Assembly: GCA_052143575.1 (NCBI GenBank)
Contig: JBKQSP010000051.1
Coordinates: forward strand, 1-64,000
DNA length: 64,000 nt
Direction of reading: 5' to 3'
From: JAKACA01 sp052143575
Lineage (GTDB): Bacteria > Actinomycetota > Acidimicrobiia > Acidimicrobiales > Bog-793
Below the pieces are notes generated by a model, which searched no databases, was not told the DNA's origin, and saw nothing but the letters and a program-made list of their open reading frames with translations. Shown here piece after piece: positions 1 to 8,582 of this stretch (within the stretch, counting starts at the first letter, position 1; each line of letters starts with the position of its first letter). The translations under genes and the position numbers were made by a program.

Positions 1-1857
1 ACGGCCTACTTCGCCATGGCCCCCCAGGTCACGCCGGACTGGATCTTCCCGTTCGCCAGCCTGGAGTACTTCTCGGTGGCGAACCTGACGCAGTTCCAGT
101 ACCTCATGTACCGTCCCCTCTACTGGTTCGGTCCCCCGACCTCGACGTCGCCTGACGTCGACTACGCCCTCTCGCTGGCGAACCAGCCGGTCTGGTCGAA
201 CAACGACCGGACCATCACGATCACCACGAAGGGCTGGAAGTTCGCCGACGGCCAGAGCATCGACGCCCAGAGCGTCGTCTTCTGGCTCAACATGTTGCAG
301 GCCGAGGCGGGCAACTGGGCCGGCACGGCTCCGGGCGCCAACCAGTGGCCGGGTAACATCAAGAGCTACTCGGCACCGAACGGGGCAACGGGCGACACCG
401 TCGTCATCAACCTCGACGGCTCCTTCAGCACGACCTGGTTCCAGTACAACGAGCTCTCCCAGATCGACCCGATGGCCGAGGCCTGGGACGTCACCTCGCT
501 CACGGCCAAGGCCGGATCGGGCGGCTGCAGTGCCGTCACGACGACGGCCGGCCTGCCGAGCAAGGCCGTCCTTGCCGCCTGCACCAAGGTGTGGACCTTC
601 GACACCGACAACAACGGTGCCGCCAAGCACCCGCAGATGGCCGGAGACCTCGCCACCTACGCCACGAACCCGCTCTGGGCAGCCGGCGTGGACGGGCCCT
701 GGAAGCTGACGGGCTTCGACGCCTCCACGGGACAGTCGACCTTCGTGCCGAACACGACCTACGGCGGCCCGCAAAAGCCCTACCTGTCCGAGTTCGTCGA
801 GGTGCCCTACACCTCGGACACCTCGGAGTACAACGCCCTTGCCGCTGGCGGCTCGACGGCGCCTGACGTCGGCTACCTGCCGTCGCAGAACACCCCGCAG
901 AAGCCGGCGGGCCTCGGACCGACAGATGCCGGCCCGAACGACAGCGCCCTGTCGAGCACCTACACGCTGACCCAGACCGAGACCTGGCAGATCAACTACT
1001 TCCCCGAGAACTTCAACTCCACCCTCGGGGCGGGTGGTCACGCCGGGGCGGTCTTCAAGCAGCTGTACTTCCGCCAGGCCCTGCAGGAGCTCGTCGACCA
1101 GACCGGTGTCATCGCCACCTACTTCAAGGGCTACGGCGTGCCCACCTACGGTCCGGCCCCGGTCTACCCGGCCAACGACTTCGCCCACGGCGTCGAGCTG
1201 AAGACGGGTGGTCCCTACCCCTTCAGCCTGGCCACGGCCGTGGCGACGCTGAAGGCACACGGCTGGAACGTCGTCACGAACGGCACGTCGACCTGCAAGA
1301 GCCCGGGAACGGCCGCCAACGAGTGCGGCGCCAACATCCCGGCCGGCACCCCGCTCACCTTCAAGGAGGTCTACGCCAGCGGTAGCCAGTCGCTCACCCA
1401 GACCGTCGACTACGAGGTGTCCGAGTGGGCCAAGGCCGGCATCCAGGTCAAGCTGAGCGCCCAGCCCTTCGACAACGTCCTCAAGGACGCCGTCTCCTGT
1501 TTCCCGACGGCGTCGGCTGCCTGCCACGCATGGGACATGGCGAACTGGGGCGGCGGTTGGCTGTACTCACCTGACTACCTGCCGACCGGCGAGGAGATCT
1601 TCGCCACGGGTGCAGGTTCCAACCAGGGCGACTACTCCGACCCGATGAACGACACCCTCATCCGTGAGACGAACGAGAACTCGAACCTGAGCGTCTTCTA
1701 CCAGTGGGAGGACTACCTCGCCCAGCAGCTGCCGGTCATCTGGCAGCCGCTGCTGGCAGGAGAGGTCGAGATCTCCAACAAGATCGGTGGTGTCCTGCCG
1801 GTCAACGCCCTCGACAACCTCACGCCTGAGTACTGGTACTTCAAGGCCGCTTCCTGA
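1..1857 (+). CDS. Peptide-type ABC transporter substrate-binding protein, 5' end missing
   Basis: This is an extracellular solute-binding protein of family 5 (DppA/OppA type), which captures peptides or similar solutes and hands them to the membrane permeases encoded downstream. The frame is open to the window edge. The first in-frame ATG, at 16, falls inside the conserved opening of the mature domain (AYFAMAPQVTPDWIFP), so the true start and signal peptide lie upstream. About 618 residues are visible. The long body with many Trp/Tyr residues and the C-terminal PVIWQPLLAGEVEISNKI region fit the family. A strong terminator-like hairpin separates it from the permease genes, so it is probably made in excess over them. 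The actual substrate cannot be told from sequence. Confidence 0.88.
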   Translation, partial: TAYFAMAPQVTPDWIFPFASLEYFSVANLTQFQYLMYRPLYWFGPPTSTSPDVDYALSLANQPVWSNNDRTITITTKGWKFADGQSIDAQSVVFWLNMLQAEAGNWAGTAPGANQWPGNIKSYSAPNGATGDTVVINLDGSFSTTWFQYNELSQIDPMAEAWDVTSLTAKAGSGGCSAVTTTAGLPSKAVLAACTKVWTFDTDNNGAAKHPQMAGDLATYATNPLWAAGVDGPWKLTGFDASTGQSTFVPNTTYGGPQKPYLSEFVEVPYTSDTSEYNALAAGGSTAPDVGYLPSQNTPQKPAGLGPTDAGPNDSALSSTYTLTQTETWQINYFPENFNSTLGAGGHAGAVFKQLYFRQALQELVDQTGVIATYFKGYGVPTYGPAPVYPANDFAHGVELKTGGPYPFSLATAVATLKAHGWNVVTNGTSTCKSPGTAANECGANIPAGTPLTFKEVYASGSQSLTQTVDYEVSEWAKAGIQVKLSAQPFDNVLKDAVSCFPTASAACHAWDMANWGGGWLYSPDYLPTGEEIFATGAGSNQGDYSDPMNDTLIRETNENSNLSVFYQWEDYLAQQLPVIWQPLLAGEVEISNKIGGVLPVNALDNLTPEYWYFKAAS

Positions 1858-1892
1858 GGTGAGGGACGTAACGAGCAACTGAAACGAGTGAT

Positions 1893-1938
1893 CCCGGCTC
1901 GGGAGGGTTCGCCCTCCCGAGCCGGGTTCGTTTTCCGA
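1893..1938 (+). terminator. Strong intrinsic terminator or attenuator after the binding-protein gene
   Basis: A perfect 15-bp stem (1893-1907 pairing with 1912-1926, CCCGGCTCGGGAGGG on the left arm) is closed by a TTCG tetraloop and followed by TTCGTTTTCC. It sits between the binding-protein stop and the first permease. Such a hairpin would stop most transcripts and protect the 3' end of the binding-protein mRNA, with limited read-through into the permeases. Confidence 0.85.
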
Positions 1939-1957
1939 TCCCATTGCCCCAGATCCT

Positions 1958-3010
1958 GTGGGGTACTATTCAGCGCAGCATCGCAAGGAGATCGCCTCAG
2001 CGAAGCTCCAGCCAGCAGCGGCGACGCTGCGGCGTCCGAAGGAGGCCACGGCCACGATCGGTTACATCATCCGCCGCTTCTTCCAGGCGATCCTCGTCTT
2101 GCTCGGGACGATGCTCATCGTCTTCGTGCTCTTTCGGCTGGAAGGACCCGAGGCGCTCGCACGTGCGATCCTGAACACTCCGAAGGCCTCGCAACCCCAG
2201 CTCCAGGCCATCATCAAGGAGTACGGCTTCAACCTGCCACCTTGGGACCAGCTGTGGCGCCAGATCGTCAACTACGCCCAGTTGAACTTCGGGCGGTCTC
2301 CGGCCACGAACCAGAGCGTGTTGGCCGAGATCAAGACGGCCCTCCCGCGTTCACTCCTGCTCGTGGGGATGTCGCTCGTCTTCGCCATCCTCGTGGCCAT
2401 CCCGCTCGGTGTGTTCCAGACGGTGCGGCGCAACAAGCCGTCCGACTACGCCTTGACGGCGCTCTCGTTCATCTTCTACGCCATGCCGGCCTTCCTGCTC
2501 GGCACGCTCATCCTGCTGATCTTCGAGGACCACTGGCACATCTTCACGCCGATCTCCGAATCCGAATCGGTCGGCCAGATCGCCGGCGACTGGCGGCAGA
2601 TCACACCGGTCGTGCTCACGCTCGCCGCCCTCACGATCGCTGCCTTCAGCCGGTACATGCGCTCGTCGATGATGGACGCCCTCACGGAGGACTACGTGCG
2701 GACCGCCAAGGCGAAGGGCGCCGGGCAGGGTCGCGTGCTCTTCCGCCACGCCTTCCGCAACGCCCTCATCCCGATCATCACCTTGGTCGGGCTCTCGCTG
2801 CCAGCAGTGGCCGGCGGCGCCGTCATCACCGAGGTTGTCTTCAACTATCCCGGGATGGGCAACCTCACCTATAACGCCGCCATCTCGAGCCAAGTGCAGG
2901 TCGTGGTCGGCACGACGGTGGTCTTCACGCTGCTCACCGTGACGGGTTCCCTCCTTGCCGACATCCTCTACGCCGTAGCCGACCCAAGGATCCGCTATGC
3001 CCACCGCTGA
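1958..3010 (+). CDS. ABC transporter permease, DppB type (first copy)
   Basis: Inner-membrane permease of the DppB/OppB family, with an N-terminal membrane segment, a large loop and further membrane segments. The EAA-type loop that contacts the ATPase is visible around TEDYVRTAKAKGAGQGRVLF. The annotated start is GTG 1958 (350 residues), but no ribosome site precedes it. The paralogue at 4132 starts with GTG followed by IGYIIRR; the same IGYIIRR here follows an ACG codon at 2054 with GAAGGAGG 8 nt upstream. Translation may therefore begin at ACG 2054, giving 318 residues. The 3' end overlaps the next permease gene by 14 nt, indicating translational coupling. Family assignment is firm; the start is not. 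Confidence 0.88.
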   Translation: MGYYSAQHRKEIASAKLQPAAATLRRPKEATATIGYIIRRFFQAILVLLGTMLIVFVLFRLEGPEALARAILNTPKASQPQLQAIIKEYGFNLPPWDQLWRQIVNYAQLNFGRSPATNQSVLAEIKTALPRSLLLVGMSLVFAILVAIPLGVFQTVRRNKPSDYALTALSFIFYAMPAFLLGTLILLIFEDHWHIFTPISESESVGQIAGDWRQITPVVLTLAALTIAAFSRYMRSSMMDALTEDYVRTAKAKGAGQGRVLFRHAFRNALIPIITLVGLSLPAVAGGAVITEVVFNYPGMGNLTYNAAISSQVQVVVGTTVVFTLLTVTGSLLADILYAVADPRIRYAHR

Positions 3011-4034
3011 CATCGCAGGGCGCGACCCGAGCGTCCAAGGGCTCGTTTCGGGCGTCTCTCGGGCAGTGGTGGCCACACCGCTGCCCGAGACCCAGGTCGA
3101 CCGAAGCCCCGTCACACTCGCTGAACCGCATGGCCCGGAGGGCGGAGAGGCCGGCACCACCGGCAGCATCTTCCGCATCATCGGCCGGGTCTTCATCGAG
3201 AACAAGCTCGCCGTCGTGGGTGTCGTCATCCTCGTGCTCGTGTTCTTGTTCTGCTTCGCCGGTCCGTTCATCTACCACACCGACCAGCTCTCGATCATCC
3301 TGCGCCCGATCAGCGGACCGGGCAGCTGTGGCGGCGGCCGCGTCAACATCGGGCCGGCGTGTCCGCTCGGCGTCGACGACCAGGGCTTCGACGTGCTCGG
3401 GCGGCTGATGGTGGCCGGTCAATCCGACCTCGAAGTCGGGTTGGCGGCCGCCTTCGTGGCCACCTTCATCGGTGTCGTCTGGGGTGCCGTCGCAGGCTTC
3501 ATCGGTGGGGTCGTCGACTCCGTCATGATGAGGATCGTCGACGTCCTGCTCTCGATCCCGATCCTGTTGCTGCTCATCGTCATCGCCACGATGTTCTCGC
3601 CTGGCAAGGACCAGCTCATCCTCATCATCGGAGGTCTCGCCTGGCTGACTCCCGCCCGACTCGTGCGAGGAGAGACGCTCAGTCTGCGCACGCGCGAGTA
3701 CGTGCAGGCGGTGCGGGTGATGGGCGGTCGAGGTCACCGCATCGTGCTGCGCCACATCATCCCGAACGCCGTCGGTACGATCGTCGTCAATGCCACCTTC
3801 CAGGTGGCCGATGCCATCTTGACGCTGGCGGCCCTCAGCTTCCTGAAGCTCGGCCTGCACTATCCGCAGACCGACTGGGGCGACATGTTGACGGACGGGG
3901 CGACGTACGCCAGCGAGGGGTATTGGTGGCTCATCGTGCCGGCTGGGTCGTTCATCGTCATGACGGTCGTCGCCTTCAACTTCATCGGGGACGCCCTGCG
4001 CGACTCGCTCGAGGTGCGTCTGCAGCGTCGCTGA
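2997..4034 (+). CDS. ABC transporter permease, DppC type
   Basis: The second permease of a peptide-type ABC importer. Its start ATG lies inside the end of the upstream DppB-type gene (14-nt overlap) behind an AAGGA ribosome site. A long cytoplasmic N-terminus of about 60 residues precedes the first membrane segment (AVVGVVILVLVFLFCFAGPF). The coupling loop is visible as LRTREYVQAVRVMGGRGHRI, followed by the PNAVGTIVVNATF segment typical of DppC/OppC. At 345 residues it is somewhat longer than usual because of the N-terminal extension and an insert (SGPGSCGGGRVNIGPACPLG) after the first membrane segment. It should pair with one or both DppB-type subunits flanking it. Confidence 0.9.
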   Translation: MPTADIAGRDPSVQGLVSGVSRAVVATPLPETQVDRSPVTLAEPHGPEGGEAGTTGSIFRIIGRVFIENKLAVVGVVILVLVFLFCFAGPFIYHTDQLSIILRPISGPGSCGGGRVNIGPACPLGVDDQGFDVLGRLMVAGQSDLEVGLAAAFVATFIGVVWGAVAGFIGGVVDSVMMRIVDVLLSIPILLLLIVIATMFSPGKDQLILIIGGLAWLTPARLVRGETLSLRTREYVQAVRVMGGRGHRIVLRHIIPNAVGTIVVNATFQVADAILTLAALSFLKLGLHYPQTDWGDMLTDGATYASEGYWWLIVPAGSFIVMTVVAFNFIGDALRDSLEVRLQRR

Positions 4035-4131
4035 GAATGGTTGCGGCAGGCTGCCTCGAGTGTTCCTGCGTCCAGTAGGTTCGATGTACGTGACCAGCGT
4101 CATCGCGTCTGCCGGCTGAGGTGCCGAAGAC

Positions 4132-5088
4132 GTGATCGGCTACATCATTCGCCGAGTGTTCCAGTCGATCCTCGTGATCTTCGGCGTCCTCGTGATCACG
4201 TTCGGCCTTTATCAGCTGCTCGGACCGGAGGCGCTCGCTCGCTCCATCCTGCAGACGTCCAAAGCCTCGCAGGCCCAGGTCAATGAGATCATCAAGGAAT
4301 ACGGCTTCAACCTGCCCTTCTACGACCAGCTGTGGAAGGAGGTCGTCAACTACGCCCATGGGGACTTTGGGCGCTCCCCGACCTCCAACCAGTTCGTCCT
4401 CGCCCAGATCCAGGTCGCCCTCCCGCGTTCGCTCGTGCTCGTGGGCAGTTCCCTCGTCGTCGCCATCGTCGTCGCCCTTCCGCTCGGCGTCTTCCAGACG
4501 GTGCGGCGCAACAAGCCCTCGGACTACACACTGACGGCCATGGCCTTCACGTTCTACGCCTTGCCCGACTTCGTCCTCGGCGTCGTACTTCTCATGCTGT
4601 TCGAGGACCACTATCACATCTTCACGCCGATCTCACAGAGCGAAACTCCCTGGCAGATAGCGGCCAATTGGCGTCAGATCACCCTGCCCGTATTGACGCT
4701 TTCCGCCACGAGTGTGGCGGCCTTCAGTCGCTATGCGCGGTCCTCCATGATGGACGCCATCACGGAGGATTACGTCCGCACGGCACTTGCAAAAGGAGCC
4801 GGACAAGCCCGCATGCTATTCCGTCATGCGTTCCGCAACGCGATGCTGCCGATCATCACGCTCATCGGGCTGTCCCTCCCCGCCATCGCCGGCGGGGCGG
4901 TCATCACCGAGGTCGTCTTCAACTACCCCGGCATGGGCCTTCTCGCCGTGCAGGGGGCGGACAACAACGACGTGCAGCTCGTCGTGGGCACGACCATCAT
5001 CGCCACGCTGCTGACCGTCGTGGGCTCCCTCCTGGCCGACGTGCTGTACGCCGTGGCGGACCCGAGAATCCGATACCGGAGCGTATAG
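4132..5088 (+). CDS. ABC transporter permease, DppB type (second copy)
   Basis: A 318-residue DppB-type permease starting at GTG 4132 (VIGYIIRRVFQSIL). By eye it is a close paralogue of the protein at 1958-3010 along its full length: shared blocks include GPEALAR, KASQ, IIKEYGFNLP, GVFQTVRRNKPSDY, HIFTPIS and VITEVVFNYPGMG. The copy therefore arose by tandem duplication around the dppC-type gene. It lies 97 nt after the DppC-type gene and ends only 16 nt from the convergent ATPase gene. It may form an alternative heterodimer with the DppC-type subunit, or the locus may be two merged transporters. The differences concentrate in the first membrane segment and near the C-terminus. Confidence 0.9.
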   Translation: MIGYIIRRVFQSILVIFGVLVITFGLYQLLGPEALARSILQTSKASQAQVNEIIKEYGFNLPFYDQLWKEVVNYAHGDFGRSPTSNQFVLAQIQVALPRSLVLVGSSLVVAIVVALPLGVFQTVRRNKPSDYTLTAMAFTFYALPDFVLGVVLLMLFEDHYHIFTPISQSETPWQIAANWRQITLPVLTLSATSVAAFSRYARSSMMDAITEDYVRTALAKGAGQARMLFRHAFRNAMLPIITLIGLSLPAIAGGAVITEVVFNYPGMGLLAVQGADNNDVQLVVGTTIIATLLTVVGSLLADVLYAVADPRIRYRSV

Positions 5089-5104
5089 CCAGGTAGGGGC
5101 AGCC

Positions 5105-7189
5105 TCACACGACGGCAGTCGTCATGTCCTCGACGTTCTCGACGGGTGTCTGGAGGGGGAAGTGGCAGGCGGCGAAGTGACCCGGCCCGAAGAGCCGCAA
5201 GGGGGGTTCTTGCTCGGCACACAGATCCTGGGCGTAGGGGCAGCGCGTGCGGAAACGGCAACCGGAGGGTGGTTGGATCGCTGAGGGCAGCTCACCGACG
5301 ATGAGCTGGCCTCTCTTGGCTCGGGCGATGCTCGGTTCCGCCACGGGGATCGTGTCGATGAGTCCCTTCGTGTAGGGATGAGCAGGCAGCTCGTAGATCG
5401 ACTGTGACGGAGCGACCTCGACGAGCTTGCCGAGGTACATGACACCAATCCGGTCGGCGAGGTATTTGACGACCGCCAGGTCGTGCGAGATGACGATATA
5501 GGACAGCTGGTGGCGAGCCTGCAGGGCCTTCATGAGGTTGAGGAGCTGCGCCTGGATCGACACGTCGAGGGCCGACACGGGCTCGTCGGCCACGATGAGC
5601 TTGGGGTTGAGAGCAAGGGCTCGTGCGAAGCCGATGCGCTGGCGCTGCCCGCCGGAGAACTCGTGCGGGTAGAGGTCGTAGGCCTTGCGGGAGAGCCCGA
5701 CCTCGCTCAGCAGTTCCCGCACGCGCTCGACCTGCTCGGTCTTGGAGCCGATGCTCTGCACGATGAGCGGCTCGCGCAGGATGGAGCCGACCCGCATCCT
5801 CGGGTCCAGCGAGGCGTAGGGGTCCTGGAACATGAGCTGCATGTCGCGGCGCTGGTTGCGCAGCTCGCGGCCGTGCATCTTGGTGACCTCGTGACCCTCG
5901 AAGCGGATCGACCCGCTGTTGGGGTGCTCGAGCCCGACGATCAACCGGCCGATCGTCGTCTTGCCGCAGCCGGACTCACCGACGAGGCCGAAGGTCTCTC
6001 CCTCCCGGACCGTGAAGGTCACGTCGGAGACGGCCTTCACCGTGCCGATCTTTCGCTGCACGACGGCGCCGGCCGTGACGGAGAACTCCTTCACGAGGTG
6101 GTCGATCTCGAGGATCGGAATCCGGCCGGCGATGTCTTCCATCCTCGCCTCGGCGCGCGCGAGGGCGGCGGCGTGCTCGGCCTCTGTGAGAATGAGGACG
6201 GGACGCTCGGACTCGTCGCCGACGGGGTTGAAACAGGCGAAGCGGTGATCCTGGCTGCCCGTCACGTACGTCAGCGCCGGCTCCTCGATGAGACACCGTT
6301 CCGTGGCGCTGGCACAGCGTGGGGCGAAGCGGCAGTTCGTGATCTCTTTTGAGAGGTCTGGCGGCAGACCGGGGATGGTGTAGAGCTTCTGGGTGCTGTC
6401 CTGCTCGAGCTTCGGGATCGACTGCAAGAGTGCGAGGGCATAGGGGTGGTTCATCTTGTGGAAGAGCTCTTGGGTCTCTGCTTCCTCCACGATCTTGCCG
6501 GCGTACATGACGATGACGCGGTCGCTGCGACCGGCGATGACGCCCATGTCGTGGGTGATGAGGATGATCGCCATGCGCAGGCGGGCACGCAGGTCGTCGA
6601 GGAGGTTGAGGATCTGGGCCTGGATGGTGACGTCGAGCGCCGTCGTCGGCTCGTCGGCGATGAGCAGCTTCGGCTCGTTGGCGAGGGCGAGGGCGATCAT
6701 GACGCGCTGGCGGAGGCCGCCGGACAGCTGGTGCGGGTAGTAGTCGAGGCGCTCGGCCGGACGGGGCATGCCGACGAGGGTGAGCACCTCGAGGGACCGT
6801 TCGCGGGCTTCGGCTTTCGAGACGTTGCGGTGGAGGCGGACGCCTTCGGAGATCTGCTGAGCGATCGTCATCGTCGGGTTGAGCGACGTCATCGGGTCCT
6901 GGAAGATCATGGCGACGTCGTTGCCCCGGAGCTCTCGCATCTGGCGTTCGTTCATCGGCACGACGTCTTGGTCATTGACCCGGATAGAGCCGCGAACGAT
7001 GTGGCCGACGCCGGGCAGCAGCTTCATGACCGAGAGCCCGAGCGTGCTCTTGCCGCAGCCGGACTCACCGACGATGCCGACGCACTCGCCCTCGGCGACG
7101 TGGAAACTGACGCCGTCCACGGCGCCAACATTGGCGGTCCGCAGATGGAATTCCGTGCGTAGGTTCTCCACTTCGAGAACGTTGGCCAC
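5105..7189 (-). CDS. Fused dipeptide ABC transporter ATP-binding protein (DppD-DppF type)
   Basis: A 694-residue protein with two complete ABC ATPase domains in one chain, equivalent to fused DppD and DppF. The first domain has Walker A GESGCGKST at residues 41-49 and signature LSGGLRQR; the second has GESGCGKTT and FSGGQRQR. Each half ends with a Cys-rich oligopeptide-transporter tail (CRFAPRC...C and CRFRTRCPYAQDLC). In mycobacterial OppD-type proteins such a region is reported to hold a [4Fe-4S] cluster. Start is GTG at 7189 behind AAGGGGTGG. It energises import by the permeases on the other strand. Its convergent orientation relative to them is unusual for this operon type. Confidence 0.93.
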   Translation of the reverse strand: MANVLEVENLRTEFHLRTANVGAVDGVSFHVAEGECVGIVGESGCGKSTLGLSVMKLLPGVGHIVRGSIRVNDQDVVPMNERQMRELRGNDVAMIFQDPMTSLNPTMTIAQQISEGVRLHRNVSKAEARERSLEVLTLVGMPRPAERLDYYPHQLSGGLRQRVMIALALANEPKLLIADEPTTALDVTIQAQILNLLDDLRARLRMAIILITHDMGVIAGRSDRVIVMYAGKIVEEAETQELFHKMNHPYALALLQSIPKLEQDSTQKLYTIPGLPPDLSKEITNCRFAPRCASATERCLIEEPALTYVTGSQDHRFACFNPVGDESERPVLILTEAEHAAALARAEARMEDIAGRIPILEIDHLVKEFSVTAGAVVQRKIGTVKAVSDVTFTVREGETFGLVGESGCGKTTIGRLIVGLEHPNSGSIRFEGHEVTKMHGRELRNQRRDMQLMFQDPYASLDPRMRVGSILREPLIVQSIGSKTEQVERVRELLSEVGLSRKAYDLYPHEFSGGQRQRIGFARALALNPKLIVADEPVSALDVSIQAQLLNLMKALQARHQLSYIVISHDLAVVKYLADRIGVMYLGKLVEVAPSQSIYELPAHPYTKGLIDTIPVAEPSIARAKRGQLIVGELPSAIQPPSGCRFRTRCPYAQDLCAEQEPPLRLFGPGHFAACHFPLQTPVENVEDMTTAVV

Positions 7190-7265
7190 GTGACCACCCC
7201 TTCGTGATCAGCCTCAGTCGGCATCCGTAAAGCGCGGGTCCCTGGTCGCCCGGCCTGTGCCGCGC

Positions 7266-7279
7266 TATCGTAGCGGCCC
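7266..7279 (+). promoter_or_regulatory. Leaderless-type promoter of the mIHF gene
   Basis: TATCGT at 7266-7271 stands 8 nt before the ATG at 7280 and there is no ribosome site, so transcription probably begins at or next to the start codon. Confidence 0.5.
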
Positions 7280-7600
7280 ATGCCACAACCACCCAGCCTC
7301 AGCCCAGAGCAGCGCCAAGCAGCGCTCGAGAAGGCCGCGGCCGTGCGCCGCCAGCGGGCCGAGATCAAAGACCACCTCAAGGCCGGCCGTATTACCTTGA
7401 AGGAGCTGCTCCAACGGGCAGAATCCGACGAGACGGTCGGCAAGATGAAGGTGCTGGCCGCCCTCGAGGCGCTCCCTGGCACCGGCAAGGTCAAGGCTCG
7501 CCGCTTGATGGACACAGTCGGGATCAGCGAGGGTCGGCGCCTCCAGGGACTCGGTGCCAAGCAGCGTGAGACGCTGCTCGAGGCCGCAGAGCGCCCCTGA
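7280..7600 (+). CDS. mihF: Actinobacterial integration host factor (mIHF)
   Basis: A 106-residue nucleoid protein of the mIHF family, found in actinobacteria and unrelated to the alpha/beta IHF of proteobacteria. Family landmarks are KAGRITLKELL, AESDETVGKMKV, LEALPGTGKVKARRLM and RRLQGLGAKQR. The GKVKA segment is the helix-two-turn-helix-like DNA-binding part. It bends DNA non-specifically and supports nucleoid organisation. It heads the conserved block mihF-gmk-rpoZ-coaBC-metK-priA. Its TGA stop is in the same frame as gmk, which follows without a normal start codon (see gmk). Confidence 0.93.
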   Translation: MPQPPSLSPEQRQAALEKAAAVRRQRAEIKDHLKAGRITLKELLQRAESDETVGKMKVLAALEALPGTGKVKARRLMDTVGISEGRRLQGLGAKQRETLLEAAERP

Positions 7601-7633
7601 GCACCTGATCCGCTCGAGCCACTCCACACCGCC

Positions 7634-8185
7634 CTGATCGTCGTCGTCATCGGCCCGGGAGGGGTCGGGAAGGGCACCGTCATCAAACGGGTGCTCGAGC
7701 GGGACAAGCGGCTGCGACTCAGCCGATCGTGGACGACCCGGCGGCAGCGACCGGGCGAGCCCGCCGACGCCTACGACTTCGTCGATCGCCCCACCTTCGA
7801 GGCGAGCGTCGCCGCCGGCGGCTTCCTCGAGTGGGCGCAGGTGCTCGACGACCTCTACGGGACGCCGCTGCCCGAAGTCGTCGAGGACTGCGACATCGTG
7901 CTTGAGATCGACGTCCAGGGCGCCCGCCAGGTGCTGGCAGCTCGACCCGACGCCTTGGTGGTGCTCGTCGTGGCACCCTCGGTGGAGGCACAGACGCAGC
8001 GTCTTCGCTCGAGAGGCGACTCGGAGGACCACGTGCAGCGCCGGGTCGTTCTCGGGCGAACCGAGGAGCGAGAGGGCCGGGCGCTCGCGCAGGGCGTCAT
8101 CGTCAACGACGACCTCGAGCAAAGCGTCGACCAACTTCTCGCTATCATTGATGCTGCACGGAAAGGTGTTTTGCCGCGCCCGTAG
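7634..8185 (+). CDS. gmk: Guanylate kinase with no standard start codon
   Basis: Phosphorylates GMP to GDP with ATP. The P-loop reads GPGGVGKGT (7652 onward), and the GMP-binding part shows SRSWTTRRQRPGE and GGFLEWAQV, then DVQGARQV. The C-terminal lid region is RSRGDSEDHVQRR. The frame runs back without an ATG, GTG or TTG to the TGA of mihF, which is in the same frame 33 nt before the best candidate. That candidate is CTG 7634, giving MIVVVIGPGG and 183 residues, close to the family length. Starting at the GTG at 7691 would delete the P-loop and is rejected. Either CTG is used, or some ribosomes read through the mihF TGA and make an mIHF-Gmk fusion. Confidence 0.85.
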   Translation: MIVVVIGPGGVGKGTVIKRVLERDKRLRLSRSWTTRRQRPGEPADAYDFVDRPTFEASVAAGGFLEWAQVLDDLYGTPLPEVVEDCDIVLEIDVQGARQVLAARPDALVVLVVAPSVEAQTQRLRSRGDSEDHVQRRVVLGRTEEREGRALAQGVIVNDDLEQSVDQLLAIIDAARKGVLPRP

Positions 8186-8240
8186 GTGCGCCGTAGCCGA
8201 TTTCCGCTCGTGACCGACAAACCGCTTCTGAAGGAGCCTG

Positions 8241-8582
8241 ATGGCTGAGCCGCGCAGCACGATGATCGATCCGCCGATTGAGACGCTTCTCGACGCCGTC
8301 GACTCGAAGTTCACACTCGTCACCCTCGCCGCCAAGCGCGGGCGGCAGGTGAACGCCTATTTCAGCCAGCTCGGAGAGGGTCTCGGAGCGATCGTGCCGC
8401 CGCAGGTCGCCTCCATCGCCCGCAAGCCGCTGTCCATCGCCCTCGAGGAGATCGCCGCCGGCAAGGTTCGTGCCGTCTTCCCCGCCGACCGGGATCGTGA
8501 CCCGTCCGAGGTGAGCGACGAAGGGGAGGTAGCGGTCACCGATCTCGGTGACAGCGCCGACCACGGTGACAACGCCAGCTGA
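8241..8582 (+). CDS. rpoZ: DNA-directed RNA polymerase omega subunit
   Basis: A 113-residue omega subunit that helps assemble RNA polymerase around beta-prime. The conserved core is visible as MIDPPIETLLDAVDSKFTLV, AAKRGRQVN and KPLSIALEEIAAGKV. The C-terminus is an acidic tail (DPSEVSDEGEVAV). AAGGAG stands just before the ATG. The 3' end overlaps the start of coaBC by about 35 nt, so the two are translationally linked. Its place directly after gmk is the usual arrangement. Confidence 0.93.
   Translation: MAEPRSTMIDPPIETLLDAVDSKFTLVTLAAKRGRQVNAYFSQLGEGLGAIVPPQVASIARKPLSIALEEIAAGKVRAVFPADRDRDPSEVSDEGEVAVTDLGDSADHGDNAS

Noticed and set aside
2934..4103. 389-codon open frame on the minus strand opposite the DppC-type permease
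   Set aside because: It is rich in Asp, Glu, Arg and His with no domain, and it lies antisense to a clearly conserved permease; long antisense frames are expected at this GC content.
7691..8185. gmk starting at GTG 7691
   Set aside because: It would remove the P-loop GPGGVGKGT that lies immediately upstream in the same frame.
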